64,000 nt of DNA, taken from NCBI RefSeq assembly GCF_009601505.1, contig NZ_WITC01000115.1, positions 51,269 through 115,268 on the forward strand, written 5' to 3'. Position 1 is the stretch's first letter; every line of letters starts with the position of its first letter. The translations under genes were made by a program, and so were the position numbers. This document shows, in pieces, positions 36,278-45,957 of the stretch. The stretch is from Sinorhizobium terangae. Lineage in GTDB: Bacteria; Pseudomonadota; Alphaproteobacteria; Rhizobiales; Rhizobiaceae. A model generated the notes under the pieces. That model was not told where the DNA came from. It did not search any database and worked only from the letters and a program-made list of their open reading frames with translations.

Positions 36278-37540
36278 TTGGCCTATCGCTTCCTGCATAC
36301 CGCCGACGTTCATCTCGACTCGCCTCTGAAGACGCTCGCTCTGCGCAATCCGGAACTCTCCGAACTGCTCGGTCTGGCAACGAGGCGGGCCTTCATTCGC
36401 GTGGTCGATCTTTGCCTGGAAGAGCAGGTGGACGCGCTTGTTCTTGCCGGCGATCTCTACGATGGCGATCAGACCTCGATGAAAACGGCCCGCTTTATCG
36501 CCGAGCAGCTTCGGCGTCTTCATGAGGCGGGCGTTCGAACGTTCATCATCCGAGGCAATCACGACGCCCTGTCTAAAATTACGACGGAGCTTGTGATGCC
36601 GGAGACGGTGAAGGTATTCGGGGCGAGCGCCGAAGCGGTGGTGATAGACGGCGCCGGCCATTCTCCCATTGCGATTCATGGCCTCAGCTTCGCGAAGCCG
36701 CACGCCCCGCAAAGCCTGCTTCGACACTACGCGCTTCCTGTCCCGGACGCGGTCAACATCGGGATTATGCATACCAGTCTCGGCGGATCGGAGAAGCATG
36801 ACCTCTATGCTCCGTGCAGTGTCGCGGACCTACAGCAGAGCGGCTTCCGCTACTGGGCTCTGGGTCACATCCACAAGCGGTCGGTGATCGAAGACCCCGC
36901 CTCGGTCATCGTAATGCCTGGCATGCCTCAGGGGAGGGACATCAATGAAGACGGGCCCAAGTCGGTGTCGCTGGTCACGATCAGGGACGACCGGTCGATC
37001 GTGGTCGAGGAGCGGTCGACGGCGGTAGTGCAATTTGAGCGCCTCGCCGTCGACGCGTCGGGGGCGACCGACTGGAAGGGCATGATCGGCGAAGTCTCGT
37101 CTGGCCTCCACAAGCTCCGTGCGTCCGTCACCGCGCAACACCTTGTGGCACGCGTCCAGATAACCGGATGCAGCGACCTGGCTTGGCGCTTGCGACGCGA
37201 TCTCGACCTCGTCCGCACCGAGCTGGAGACCCGCGGGGCGCACATCGGAAGCCTCTGGATCGACAAGGTGCAAACCGTCTGCCTGCCTCCTGGCAGCGTC
37301 AACAGTCGGTTGGGAGCGGCAGGCGAGCTGGCTACCATCATGGAAGACGAAGTGACTCGGTCGGAAGGCTATCAGCAGGAGCTCAGAGCCATCGCCGAGG
37401 AACTGCGTGCGCAGCTTCCCGCCGAGCTTCGCGAGATGTTCGGTTCCGACGAGGTATCGTTCGAGGAGACTCTCGCCAACATTGCCAGGGACGGATCCGC
37501 CGAAGTCTTGGCGCGTCTTCGTCGTGAGAAGGTCGACTGA
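36278..37540 (+). CDS. YhaO-type DNA repair exonuclease (SbcD/Mre11-like)
   Basis: 420 aa calcineurin-like phosphoesterase. All metal motifs are visible: HTADVHLDSPL, LAGDLYDGDQ, IRGNHDALS, IMHTSLGG and ALGHIHKR. It would cut DNA ends with Mn2+, as Mre11/SbcD do, with the following ATPase as partner. A TTG start at 36278 is used because TTGAGGGATC lies upstream and MAYRFLHTADVH aligns with the family start. Its stop overlaps the YhaN-like start (TGATG). Confidence 0.88.
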   Translation: MAYRFLHTADVHLDSPLKTLALRNPELSELLGLATRRAFIRVVDLCLEEQVDALVLAGDLYDGDQTSMKTARFIAEQLRRLHEAGVRTFIIRGNHDALSKITTELVMPETVKVFGASAEAVVIDGAGHSPIAIHGLSFAKPHAPQSLLRHYALPVPDAVNIGIMHTSLGGSEKHDLYAPCSVADLQQSGFRYWALGHIHKRSVIEDPASVIVMPGMPQGRDINEDGPKSVSLVTIRDDRSIVVEERSTAVVQFERLAVDASGATDWKGMIGEVSSGLHKLRASVTAQHLVARVQITGCSDLAWRLRRDLDLVRTELETRGAHIGSLWIDKVQTVCLPPGSVNSRLGAAGELATIMEDEVTRSEGYQQELRAIAEELRAQLPAELREMFGSDEVSFEETLANIARDGSAEVLARLRREKVD

Positions 37541-40500
37541 TGCGTATCAACCGACTTGACCTGACGCGTTACGGCAAATTCACCGATGGCGTCATCGATT
37601 TCGGTCCTTGTCCCGTTGGCTCGCCCGATCTTCATATTATCTATGGGCCGAACGAAGCCGGAAAGTCGACTACGTCCGACGCCATCCTAGACCTGATCTT
37701 CGGCATCGGCACCACGAGCAAATACGGCTTCCTGCATCCATATGCGTCGATGCGGATAGGCGCGAACATCCGCGTCGCCGGACAAGATCGAGAATTCGTC
37801 CGAATCAAGCGTCCGCAGAACAGCCTCCTTGACGGCGAGGAGCGGATTCTGTCCGACCCTATGATAAGGGCCGATCTTGGTGGCATCGACCGGAACGCCT
37901 TCACGACGATGTTCTCTCTTGACGACGAGACGCTTGAGAGAGGCGGACAAAACATTCTTGCAAGCAAAGGCGACCTCGGGGAGCTGCTTTTCTCCGCAAG
38001 CGCAGGGCTGTCTGACCTTAGCCGCCAACTCATCGAGATCCGCGGCGAGACCGACGCCTTCTACAGGTACCGTGCGCGCAGCGGCGGCCTGGGCGACCTG
38101 AAGGCGAGGCTACAGGATCTAAAGCAGCAACGCGAGGCAATCGATCTGCAAGCGAGCGACTTCCAGCGGCTTGTCGCCGAGAGGGATCGATTGAGCCGGC
38201 TTTACGACAGTGCCATCGCGGAAAGGACGCAAACGCAGAAACGGATCGACGAAATTCGGCGCATCCTGCAGACAACGCCTCACATGGGGCGGCTATCGGG
38301 ACTTCGGCAGAAGCTTGCCGACCTGGAGGTGGTTCCGGAGCCGCCGGAATCGTGGCGGCAGGAATTGCCTCAGCTAAAGAGCAAGGAGATCGAGCACCGC
38401 GTCAAGCTGGAGGACCTTTCCCGTTCGTCGGCCTCTCTGGACGAGGAGGTTGCGGGCCTCCAAGCCGATCCCGTCGCGCTCAAGCTTGCCGCTAGTATGG
38501 AGGAATTTTCTGAGCTCAAGGCCAGATATCTCACGGCAGAGAAGGACATACCAAAGCTTTCAGCGCGTGCGGCCGAGCTTTCGATCGAAAGCATCCTCCT
38601 TCTTCTAGGGCGACCGGGTGAACCGTCGCCGAGTCGGCTTGTTCTCGACGCTGCGACGGTGGGAACACTGAGAGCGCTGATCGCCTCGAAGTCCGGCGTA
38701 GATGCTCGCAAAGCCGGCGCCGCGGACGAACTCGCGAAGGCGGAGCACGCCCTGGCGGAGGAAGGCATCGGGTTTCGGGAGGCCGATGCGCTCCATTCGG
38801 CGGAAAGGACGAAGGCCTTCGAACTGCTTGCCGCGACTTTGAAGGCGCAGCCCCGGTCCGAAGATGAGCTCGTGCTTCGGTCGCTTTCACGTCGGCGCGA
38901 CGCCGCGTCCGGCGCGCTATCAGAAGCTATCAGCCGCCTTCTACCTTGGCGCGGCGCCGTTGGCGAACTCGGTACGATGGTGTGCCCTTCGGCCGCGACA
39001 CTTGAAAGCTGGAAGAAGCTGTTCAAGAGCAACGAAGAAGCCTTAAGGTCCGCGCGCTCGGAGCTGGAGCGGCTCGAGCCCGAGGCTCGGCGGCTAGAGG
39101 CCGAGATAGAAGCGTTGCGTAGTCAGGCCGGCGATATCGATGAGGCTACCGCCACGGCAAGTCGCATGTCCCGTGACAGGGCGTGGGCGGAACATCGTCA
39201 GACGATGGACGCCGCGTCGGCGGACTTGTTCGAGGCAGCGATGAGGGCCGACGATCGTGTTCTCTCACAACGCCTGCTGCATTATGCGGAGGTAGGTAAG
39301 CTCAACCAGCTTCTGCAGCGCCGCGCAACAGTGCGATCGGACATCCAAACGGTTCTTGAGTCCCATAGGCGGGCCGAGGGCGAGCTCGAGAAACTCAGAT
39401 CAGAGGTCGCTGAGAAGATGAGCACGATCTCTCCCGACCTTCGACTCGCGGCCGATCCGCAGGAACTGGAAGAATGGCTTTGTAATCGAGATGCAGCTCT
39501 CAAGGCGCGGGATGATCTTGCCGCCGTCGAGCAGGATATGGCCGACGTCCGGGATCGCCTAGCTCAAGCGAGACGTTTGCTAACGCAGGCGTTGAATGCT
39601 GCCGAAGTGGGCTTCCATCCGGACGCCGATCTAGCAGGACTGGCATCCGCTGCGGACGAAGCGCTGGAAGCGTATAACGAAGCGCTTTCTCGTGCGAGGC
39701 AGATGCAGCGTCTCAGGAAGGACGTCGTGGAGCGCCGAAACACGCTCCACTTAGCGGAGCGCGCGACGGAAGAATGGACTCTGGTCTGGAAAGCGACCTG
39801 CGAAGTATGCTGGCTTGGCGAGCTGAATGGCCTTCCCAGCGTCGATGCGGTCACGGAGATCCTATCGACGCTCGAAAAGCTTGCATCAGCCATAGAGACC
39901 AAGGACACATTGATCGACCGCATTCAAAAGATGGAGAAGGACAAGGCCCAGTTTCAGGCGAGGGTGCTTGAGCTCTGCAGCATGCTCTCGATCCCGTCGG
40001 ACGGATCACCGAGCGAGCTCGCCCAAGCGGTGGTCGAGAAGGTCCGAGGGGCGGGCCTTAACCAGGAGCGCCTAGAAAAACTGGTGCGCGATCTCGATGC
40101 AGTCCGGAAGGAGGAGCACGGCCTGAGGCTGGAGCAGCAGCTTTTGGAAGCACGGGCGCGCAAGATGATCGAGTTCTTCGGAGTAGATACGCTGGACGAG
40201 GTCGAGGCTTATTGCGACCTGGCAGGCAGGCGTCGGGAACTGTCGCGATCGATCTTTGAGCTGGAGCAGGAACTTGTCGAAAGCAGCGGTGCGAGCGACA
40301 TCGCAGGCGTCGAGACACTGGTCGGAGTCGCAGACAAGGTGGACCTTGATGAAGAGCTTGCCCGCCTTACGCCAGTCCTGGAGGATCAGGACCTCAGGTG
40401 CAGCGAAGTGTTCAGAGACCGTTCTAAGGCGCAGGACGCCATTGATGCCATCGGGGGCGATTCGATGGTCGCGGAGATCGAGGAACGGCGGCGAACGACG

Positions 40501-41040
40501 CTTCTGGAAATAGAGGACGGCGCTCGCCGATACATGGAACTGCGCGCGGGGATTGCAGCCGCGGAGCACGGTCTCAGGCTGTACAGGGATCGTCATCGCA
40601 GCGGCATGATGGCTCGGGCGTCGGCGGCCTTCAGGACGATAAGCCGCGGAGCCTATCAAGGCGTCGCCGCCCAGCCAGGCAAGGATGGAGACGTTCTGAT
40701 CGCGGTAACGGCGGCTGGCGGTTCGAAGGCTGCAGACGAGCTTTCCAAGGGCGCTCGCTTTCAGTTGTACTTGGCCCTCCGGGTGGCCGGATATCACGAA
40801 TTCGTCGGCAACCGGGTGTCGGTGCCGTTTATCGCCGACGATATCATGGAAACGTTCGACGACTTTCGCGCGGAGGAAGCCTTCAAGCTATTTGCGGAGA
40901 TGGCGCAGCATGGCCAGGTCATTTACCTGACGCATCACCGGCACCTCACAGACATCGCGCGGAAGGTCTGCCCCGGAGTCCGGCTCCACGATCTTGATAA
41001 GGTCGGAGCGACCAGGCTCGAGATCGTCGCGGCCGAATAG
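37540..41040 (+). CDS. YhaN-type SMC-like AAA ATPase
   Basis: 1166 aa. The N-terminus holds an ABC/SMC-type Walker A, IIYGPNEAGKSTTSDAILD (~residues 33-51). The middle ~800 residues are Glu/Lys/Leu-rich coiled coil, broken near the centre. The C-terminus has the signature SKGARFQLYLALR, Walker B PFIADDIMETFDD and the switch histidine pair in IYLTHHRH. This is the architecture of SbcC/Rad50 and of YhaN. It probably forms a DNA end-sensing complex with the preceding phosphoesterase, to which it is translationally coupled. Confidence 0.88.
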   Translation: MRINRLDLTRYGKFTDGVIDFGPCPVGSPDLHIIYGPNEAGKSTTSDAILDLIFGIGTTSKYGFLHPYASMRIGANIRVAGQDREFVRIKRPQNSLLDGEERILSDPMIRADLGGIDRNAFTTMFSLDDETLERGGQNILASKGDLGELLFSASAGLSDLSRQLIEIRGETDAFYRYRARSGGLGDLKARLQDLKQQREAIDLQASDFQRLVAERDRLSRLYDSAIAERTQTQKRIDEIRRILQTTPHMGRLSGLRQKLADLEVVPEPPESWRQELPQLKSKEIEHRVKLEDLSRSSASLDEEVAGLQADPVALKLAASMEEFSELKARYLTAEKDIPKLSARAAELSIESILLLLGRPGEPSPSRLVLDAATVGTLRALIASKSGVDARKAGAADELAKAEHALAEEGIGFREADALHSAERTKAFELLAATLKAQPRSEDELVLRSLSRRRDAASGALSEAISRLLPWRGAVGELGTMVCPSAATLESWKKLFKSNEEALRSARSELERLEPEARRLEAEIEALRSQAGDIDEATATASRMSRDRAWAEHRQTMDAASADLFEAAMRADDRVLSQRLLHYAEVGKLNQLLQRRATVRSDIQTVLESHRRAEGELEKLRSEVAEKMSTISPDLRLAADPQELEEWLCNRDAALKARDDLAAVEQDMADVRDRLAQARRLLTQALNAAEVGFHPDADLAGLASAADEALEAYNEALSRARQMQRLRKDVVERRNTLHLAERATEEWTLVWKATCEVCWLGELNGLPSVDAVTEILSTLEKLASAIETKDTLIDRIQKMEKDKAQFQARVLELCSMLSIPSDGSPSELAQAVVEKVRGAGLNQERLEKLVRDLDAVRKEEHGLRLEQQLLEARARKMIEFFGVDTLDEVEAYCDLAGRRRELSRSIFELEQELVESSGASDIAGVETLVGVADKVDLDEELARLTPVLEDQDLRCSEVFRDRSKAQDAIDAIGGDSMVAEIEERRRTTLLEIEDGARRYMELRAGIAAAEHGLRLYRDRHRSGMMARASAAFRTISRGAYQGVAAQPGKDGDVLIAVTAAGGSKAADELSKGARFQLYLALRVAGYHEFVGNRVSVPFIADDIMETFDDFRAEEAFKLFAEMAQHGQVIYLTHHRHLTDIARKVCPGVRLHDLDKVGATRLEIVAAE

Positions 41041-41099
41041 ATGACGCTTGATCAGTATACTAGACGTGCAACTTTCGCGAACGAAAGCGAAAAACAGCC

Positions 41100-41846
41100 A
41101 TGGCAAACGACATCCCTTCGACGCTCGCGCTCCTGATCGACGGTGACAACGCCTCGCCGAAGATCATTGCCGGCCTGCTCGCTGAAATCGCCAACTACGG
41201 CACTGCCAGCGTCAAGCGTGTCTATGGCGATTGGACCAAACCCAATCTCAATGGGTGGAAGGAATGCCTGATTGAGCATTCTCTCCAGCCGGTCCAGCAG
41301 TTCTCCTATACATCCGGCAAGAATGCTACCGATGGTGCAATGATCATCGATGCGATGGACCTGCTCTATACGGGCCGCTTCTCCGGTTTTTGCGTTGTCT
41401 CAAGCGACAGCGATTTCGCAAGGCTCGCAGCAAGGATCCGCGAACAGGGCGTTACGGTATACGGGTTTGGCGAGCGGAAGACGCCTCGCCCGTTCATCAC
41501 GGCCTGCGACAAGTTCGTCTACTTCGACGTGCTGAAAGCGCCGGGAGAAGAAGTCCTGGCAACCGCTGCCGCGCAGGACGAGGCGAAGGCAAAGGCTACG
41601 AAAAACGCCAGGGATAATTCGCTGCTCTCCATGCTCCGAAACGCCGTAGTTGCCGTGTCCGATGAGACCGGCTGGGCCAATCTCGGTGCCGTCGGCAGTC
41701 ACGTGGCAAAACAATCGCCAGATTTCGACTCCCGGAACTATGGGTTTGCTCGGCTGAGCGATCTCGTCGAAGCGACGGCAAAGTTCGAGCTGGACCGATC
41801 CGGCAAAGCACAGAAAGGCATTCTCGTCCGCCTTCGTCCAAACTGA
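41100..41846 (+). CDS. NYN domain protein with OST-HTH (LabA/DUF88 type)
   Basis: 248 aa. The N-terminal NYN ribonuclease fold shows LLIDGDNASPKIIAGLLAEI, VYGDWTKPNLNGW, DGAMIIDAMDLLYTG and VSSDSDFARLAARIREQG, with the acidic residues of a PIN-like active site. After an Ala/Lys linker (~150-170) comes an OST-HTH/LOTUS domain (SLLSMLRNAVVAVSDETGWA, then LSDLVEATAKFEL), likely RNA-binding. It lies 59 bases after the YhaN-like gene in the same direction. Substrate unknown. Confidence 0.85.
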   Translation: MANDIPSTLALLIDGDNASPKIIAGLLAEIANYGTASVKRVYGDWTKPNLNGWKECLIEHSLQPVQQFSYTSGKNATDGAMIIDAMDLLYTGRFSGFCVVSSDSDFARLAARIREQGVTVYGFGERKTPRPFITACDKFVYFDVLKAPGEEVLATAAAQDEAKAKATKNARDNSLLSMLRNAVVAVSDETGWANLGAVGSHVAKQSPDFDSRNYGFARLSDLVEATAKFELDRSGKAQKGILVRLRPN

Positions 41847-41982
41847 TCAAAGAAACTCAAAAAGCGCCAGGGCAGGAACGGTTGATGACAAGGCCCGTTG
41901 CACTCGCGTTTTCCCCCCACGCGAGCCTGTTGCGGGATGCTCATCGAAGTGCGCCGGCAGGGATAACGGCTCCATCTTTAGT

Positions 41983-42172
41983 TTAAGACTTCTTCTTCCG
42001 GCCCGGCTTGTCCTTCTCGAGGCTCTGCTTCAGCGCCGACATGAGGTCGATCACGTTGCCGGTGTAGGTCGGCTCTTCGCCAGTACCCTTGACCTTCGGG
42101 ACCTTCTTGGCGGCTTCCGCTTGTCCTCGATGATCTCCAGGGGTTTTTCCTGCACGGGGTCGCAAACCATGT
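41983..42172 (-). pseudogene. Ku protein C-terminal remnant
   Basis: The last residues read YTGNVIDLMSALKQSLEKDK plus a Lys-rich tail, typical of rhizobial Ku C-termini (NHEJ). Upstream, CDPVQEKPLEIIEDK lies in another frame, so there is a frameshift, and the core Ku domain is absent. Non-functional remnant. Confidence 0.6.
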
Positions 42173-42441
42173 TCGGGTTCCACGGCTTGCTTCGCTCCTC
42201 GATTAATGACGCCTTCATCGACAAGCCATGGCCCGGCGTCGTGCAGATGCTGAAGCCCTATCTCAATCCGATCTGGGGCGACCGGCGGCAGAAGATCGTC
42301 TTCATCGGCGCCGATCCGATGGACGAGGGGAAGATCCGCGCGGAACTCGATGCCTGCCTCATCGACAGCCGGGTCTTTGCGCCCGAGCTCTGGCGCAACC
42401 TTCCCGATCCATTCGCGACCTGGGACCGGCGGGCGGCATAG
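42173..42441 (+). pseudogene. CobW/ZigA-family GTPase C-terminal remnant
   Basis: PYLNPIWGDRRQKIVFIGAD, then IRAELDACLIDSRVF and WRNLPDPFATWDRRAA, match the C-terminal domain of CobW-family metal GTPases. The GTP-binding part is missing; the fragment directly abuts the Ku remnant. Likely left by rearrangement. Confidence 0.65.
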
Positions 42442-42583
42442 CGAGGGCCGGAACCTTGGACTTGCGGGTGACGGGCGCCCGCCAGCAGTCGATAGACATG
42501 GAAAACTGCACGACGGGCGGTGACTAGGAGCGCTCTGTGCCGCTATTCGGTTGGTCGTCATGACACGACAGTAGCGGTCCACA

Positions 42584-43369
42584 TCAATCCGCCTGCTCCT
42601 GTTGCACAACATTGAATATCAGCACCAGCCCTTCCTCTGGATAGAGGCTTTCGAAACGGCTACATGCCTTGCACCACTCGGCGGCAACGGGTGAGAGCCA
42701 GCCGGTTAACTGCAGGATATTTGCGTAGTGTTTTCGCAAATCCCAATGCAGCACCGTTTCATGATGGGCCAGGCGGTTGCGAAGGGTGCGGATCGCTCCA
42801 AGAGATTTCGTGAAATCCTTGCGCCGCAGGCCCTTGCCATCCTCGCGCTTCGCAATGTCTTTCAGGGTCGTCTGCCACAGGTTCTCGTATTCCTTGCCGA
42901 GCATCGCAGTCCAGAAACCGAACGTGAGGGCCGCCACGATACGCGCTGGCGTGTCGTCCTTGCCCTGTTCGGCGAGTTCCTTGCGAGCCTTGGCGATCAT
43001 GTCGGCCTGTATGGGGTTGGCCTGATGTTCCGGCATGTCGAACCAGGTGTCGCCATGGGCCTTGGTCATCACCTGATGGATGCGGTTACGTAGCGCCACC
43101 TCCAGCATATGGAGGGGCGTGTACAGGCTCTCACTCAGCAGGGTATTGAGGGTATAGAGGACGATAGCCTTGTTGCGGTCACCCCCTTCCCATCCCAGAT
43201 AGGTACCAAACCTGTCGGCTGACAGCGTGTCCTCTATGCCCGGGAAGGGTCTATCGTCGTCTATCGCCATGGTACCTATGGGGTTGATTTCTCCCCCACC
43301 CCTGTATATATCTGTGTCTGTAAACCCCGGTACCGTCTCTGCCCTAGGCATGCGGCCGGGGTAATTCAT
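42584..43369 (-). CDS. Abi-like family protein
   Basis: 261 aa (or 228 from an internal ATG at 43270). It has FGTYLGWEGGDRNKAIVLY, the LHMLEVALRNRIHQVM helix, AALTFGFWTAMLG, and near the end RTLRNRLAHHETVLHWDLRK, a HEPN-type RxxxxH motif. This is the Abi_2-like group, whose members include phage-abortive-infection ribonucleases. It follows a winged-helix gene by 16 bases. Expression may be controlled by that protein. The function in defence is inferred from the family. Confidence 0.78.
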   Translation of the reverse strand: MNYPGRMPRAETVPGFTDTDIYRGGGEINPIGTMAIDDDRPFPGIEDTLSADRFGTYLGWEGGDRNKAIVLYTLNTLLSESLYTPLHMLEVALRNRIHQVMTKAHGDTWFDMPEHQANPIQADMIAKARKELAEQGKDDTPARIVAALTFGFWTAMLGKEYENLWQTTLKDIAKREDGKGLRRKDFTKSLGAIRTLRNRLAHHETVLHWDLRKHYANILQLTGWLSPVAAEWCKACSRFESLYPEEGLVLIFNVVQQEQAD

Positions 43370-43385
43370 TTCTGGAGTACCCTTG

Positions 43386-43874
43386 TCATTCCTTGGGCCT
43401 CTTCCCCTTGGGTGTCTCTACACGCTTCCTCTCTGCCTGCCGCTTCTTCTTTTCCAGCGCAAAGTCCGGCTCGAGGTCCTTGATCCTCTGGATGAGCCCG
43501 TCGAGGTGGTAGGTGTTGGCTCCCCAGTCACCCGCCGCGGTCTTGTGCTGCACCCGCTGAATGAGACCTGCCTGCTCCAGGGCCTTCATGTTGGGCTTGA
43601 TGCTGGAGGGCTTGATGCCGATGCGATCGGCGAGCTGCTGCTTGGTAGGGAAGGGCGGGCGATCTGGCGACCAGAACAGATCAAGCAGGTGCATCAGAAG
43701 ACAGAACTGCGTGCTGTTGATGCCGAGCCTATGCTGGGAACGGATGAGGATCGTCGGGATGGCCGCGTAGCCATGGCTTCTCACCTTCTTGCTCCGGATC
43801 TTTTCGAAACTGTTGGGAGCCGGGTCTTCAGGCTTCGTCGGAAAGGCGACGACGGTGTTTTCTGCTGTGGTCAT
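43386..43874 (-). CDS. Winged-helix DNA-binding protein
   Basis: 162 aa. A central winged helix is clear: FPTKQQLADRIGIKPSSIKP and MKALEQAGLIQRVQHKT. N-terminal ~45 residues are polar, and the C-terminal ~40 are strongly charged (EKKKRQAERKRVE). It resembles helix-turn-helix proteins found near plasmid replication or regulatory loci. It is upstream of the Abi-like gene and immediately downstream of an inverted repeat, suggesting autoregulation. Confidence 0.75.
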   Translation of the reverse strand: MTTAENTVVAFPTKPEDPAPNSFEKIRSKKVRSHGYAAIPTILIRSQHRLGINSTQFCLLMHLLDLFWSPDRPPFPTKQQLADRIGIKPSSIKPNMKALEQAGLIQRVQHKTAAGDWGANTYHLDGLIQRIKDLEPDFALEKKKRQAERKRVETPKGKRPKE

Positions 43875-43879
43875 TTGGG

Positions 43880-43917
43880 TCTCGCTAAATTGAAGTTAGC
43901 GAGAATGTGAGCGAGAA
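43880..43917. promoter_or_regulatory. Operator-like inverted repeat plus direct repeats
   Basis: TCTCGCTAA (43880-43888) and TTAGCGAGA (43896-43904) form a 9-base inverted repeat 6 bases before the winged-helix start. AGCGAGAATG is then repeated directly at about 43898 and 43909. Suits binding by the encoded winged-helix protein. Confidence 0.55.
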
Positions 43918-44315
43918 TGCCCGCAGCTTCAATAGGCCCCCGCTAAGCTGGTCGGCTAGAATTCTACCGTACCTGCCTATCCGTGTTTCGCCTTACTGGC
44001 GTATAGGGCTGGACGATTAGGCTACTTAGTGGTGACGTTTCGGCCCCCACCTGGGTGGAAATCATCCCCCACCGTGGGGTACCTGCATCGCCTACCCAGA
44101 CGGCACATTTTAGAGAAAAACGACTGAGTCGCATGGCTTCTAGCAGCATTCAGGGCCATCGCACAGCGGAAAAATGTCATCGAAGGGCGGCGGGAGAGCA
44201 CGAGAGGCGGGGCGAGGGCGCCTCTCGTCTGATTTGCGGGCGGGCCGACCCCGGGCCGGAAGCAGCTATCCGCCATTACAGAAAAGGGCGAAATGACACT
44301 CTTACGCCGGCATGC
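43918..44315. other. Non-coding stretch with GC-rich palindromes
   Basis: No supported gene. Two palindromes, CCACCTGGGTGG (44047-44058) and CCCCACCGTGGGG (about 44066-44078), stand close together and could be protein sites. Otherwise nothing recognised. Confidence 0.35.
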
Positions 44316-44341
44316 AAAACCCGGCGCCTTCCCGCGCCGGG
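44316..44341 (-). terminator. Rho-independent terminator
   Basis: CCCGGCGC / GCGCCGGG stem of 8 bases with a 6-base loop, followed on the minus strand by TTTTG. It lies downstream of the minus-strand frameshifted gene ending at 44496. Confidence 0.6.
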
Positions 44342-44495
44342 TGCTGATTCCTCAAAGGAGTTTCTGCGGCCATCGCCACTGGAGTGGAATCCTCGCCGCT
44401 CTCGTCATTTATTGGGGGAGCATAGCGGAGCAGCGAGCCAAGCCTTGCCCGGTCCTCATGCTAGCGTTGATCGGAAACGTCAGCGGCGGGGAGGG

Positions 44496-45073
44496 TCAGG
44501 CGTAGCCGGTCCAGTTGACCGGGCGTCCGTCCCAGAGAAATGCGGTTCGCACCGTGTCGATGCGGACCGATGGAGCGGCCATTGACGCGGCGGCGCATCG
44601 GCTCTCCGGCGAAGGCGTCGAGTTTCGGGACAACCTTTCCCGTCATCCACGGCTCATTGCTGGTATCGGCGGCAATCTGGCTGACCTCGCGGACCTCGAC
44701 CATGTGGCGGGCGATGACTTTCGTCACCTGATAGAAGTCGATATTGGTCTGCTCGTAGCCCCATGAGGCATAGAGAATATGCCCGACTTCGAAACCGTGG
44801 GGTTTCTTGCGCTCGTCGCGGCGTTCCTGCTTTCCATTCGGCCCAACGGCGGCGACCTTCGAAATGTTCGTGGATTTTCAAGTCGCGGGCGGCTTCGCCG
44901 GCAAAGGTGTGGTGCCAGTCCGGTTTCTGCGCCTTGCCATGAAACGCCATCGCGGCGGGCCGATCCTTGGCGCTCGTGCAGACGCAGACAATGGCGTCGC
45001 TCGCCTTGTCGGTGACCTTCACGAAGCCTTTCGGAATGTAGAAATCGCGGGTGAGGGGAGCGAAACGCATCAT
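44496..45073 (-). pseudogene. Plasmid-type conserved hypothetical, two frameshifts
   Basis: The frame starts MMRFAPLTRDFYIPKGFVKV and continues through PDWHHTFAGEAARDLKIHEH to about 44810. The matching continuation KPHGFEVGHILYASWGYEQ and VTKVIARHMVEVREVSQIA is in a different frame, and the natural end TAFLWDGRPVNWTGYA in a third. This protein is known as an uncharacterised rhizobial plasmid protein. Two frameshifts make it a pseudogene, unless they are sequence errors. Its start overlaps the stop of the preceding small gene (ATGA-type). Confidence 0.65.
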
Positions 45074-45262
45074 TCGGCGTCCTCCCATTCCTCGACCCCC
45101 GGCGCCGGCGGCATGGCGAGCGCATGAGCCGCCGCAAATGCCGTTCTCGAAGGCGGGCAGGTAGCGATCATAGGCTTGATTGAAATCGAGCGGCTGGCCG
45201 TCGAGCCGTGCCAGCCCGCCCGCGAAGCTCTCGAACCATTCTTCAAAAGTGGGTTCGCACAT
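45070..45262 (-). pseudogene. Small conserved plasmid protein, frameshifted
   Basis: Starts MCEPTFEEWFESFAGGLARL with AGGAAGGAAACC upstream and runs as YDRYLPAFENG. The natural C-terminus PPAPGVEEWEDAE is in another frame, ending at 45070 with overlap to the next gene. One indel therefore interrupts a ~64-aa gene. Function unknown. Confidence 0.55.
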
Positions 45263-45706
45263 GGTTTCCTTCCTTTCCCTTTGGACCGCGAAGCAGGGCC
45301 GCGTCCTGCTTCCGGGGCCGCGTGAGCGGTGGGCTGGAAGGGGAAAATAGCCTTCGCGGGGAACCGCCTGCACAGAACGGAGCGAGAGCGCAGTAGAGGA
45401 AGGTGGGCGGAAGGCTGTTTGGGTGAGAGAAGGGCAAAGCCCTCGGCCGCCTCTATGGCAAACGGATTCCGCGCCAGGTGGCGCAACTATTCCGGCGAGA
45501 TATCGTCGATCGTACAAACGATCGTCACGCGAATGTGCGGAACCCCTTGGGTTCCGTGGAGCCGGCGTAATCACCGCGGCGGAATAGAGCCTGGTCCGAA
45601 GGATGTGCCTGTGGAATCAGGAGACATCCATGGGAAAACAAATGAAGAACGATTTACATCGTGGTATGCCTGTTCACGACAATTCGTTTCATGGGGTGAT
45701 GTGGGA
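45263..45706. other. Intergenic stretch without recognised genes
   Basis: GC-rich segment; short frames on both strands have no motif. The minus-strand promoter of the two frameshifted plasmid genes must lie here. Confidence 0.35.
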
Positions 45707-45871
45707 ATGACAGCATCGAAAGCGAGCCGGAGCGTTGCGATTGAACGGAAAAAGCGGGATGGGGCGACGCTCGCTGCCCTTGCCGAGGAATTCGGTGTCT
45801 CTCAGAGTACGATCAGCCAGCTCTTGTGGCCAAGCAGAAAAAAACCGACGCACGATCAAACAGCGTCTTGA
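45707..45871 (+). CDS. Small helix-turn-helix protein
   Basis: 54 aa, mostly one helix-turn-helix: GATLAALAEEFGVSQSTISQ. Basic at both ends. GTGGGA lies before the ATG. Could be a small regulator or the remaining N-terminus of a resolvase/KorB-like protein. Not assigned. Confidence 0.35.
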   Translation: MTASKASRSVAIERKKRDGATLAALAEEFGVSQSTISQLLWPSRKKPTHDQTAS

Positions 45872-45957
45872 GGCTCCTCTGTGGAGGATAACGACACCAT
45901 ACGAGTAGCCCACTTACGGGGGATCTCTGAAACGAGAGTACAAAGGCAGGAGCAGCG

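Noticed and set aside
43386..43874. Naming the winged-helix protein a plasmid replication initiator
   Set aside because: The repeats nearby are short and the protein lacks a recognisable Rep catalytic or second winged-helix domain.
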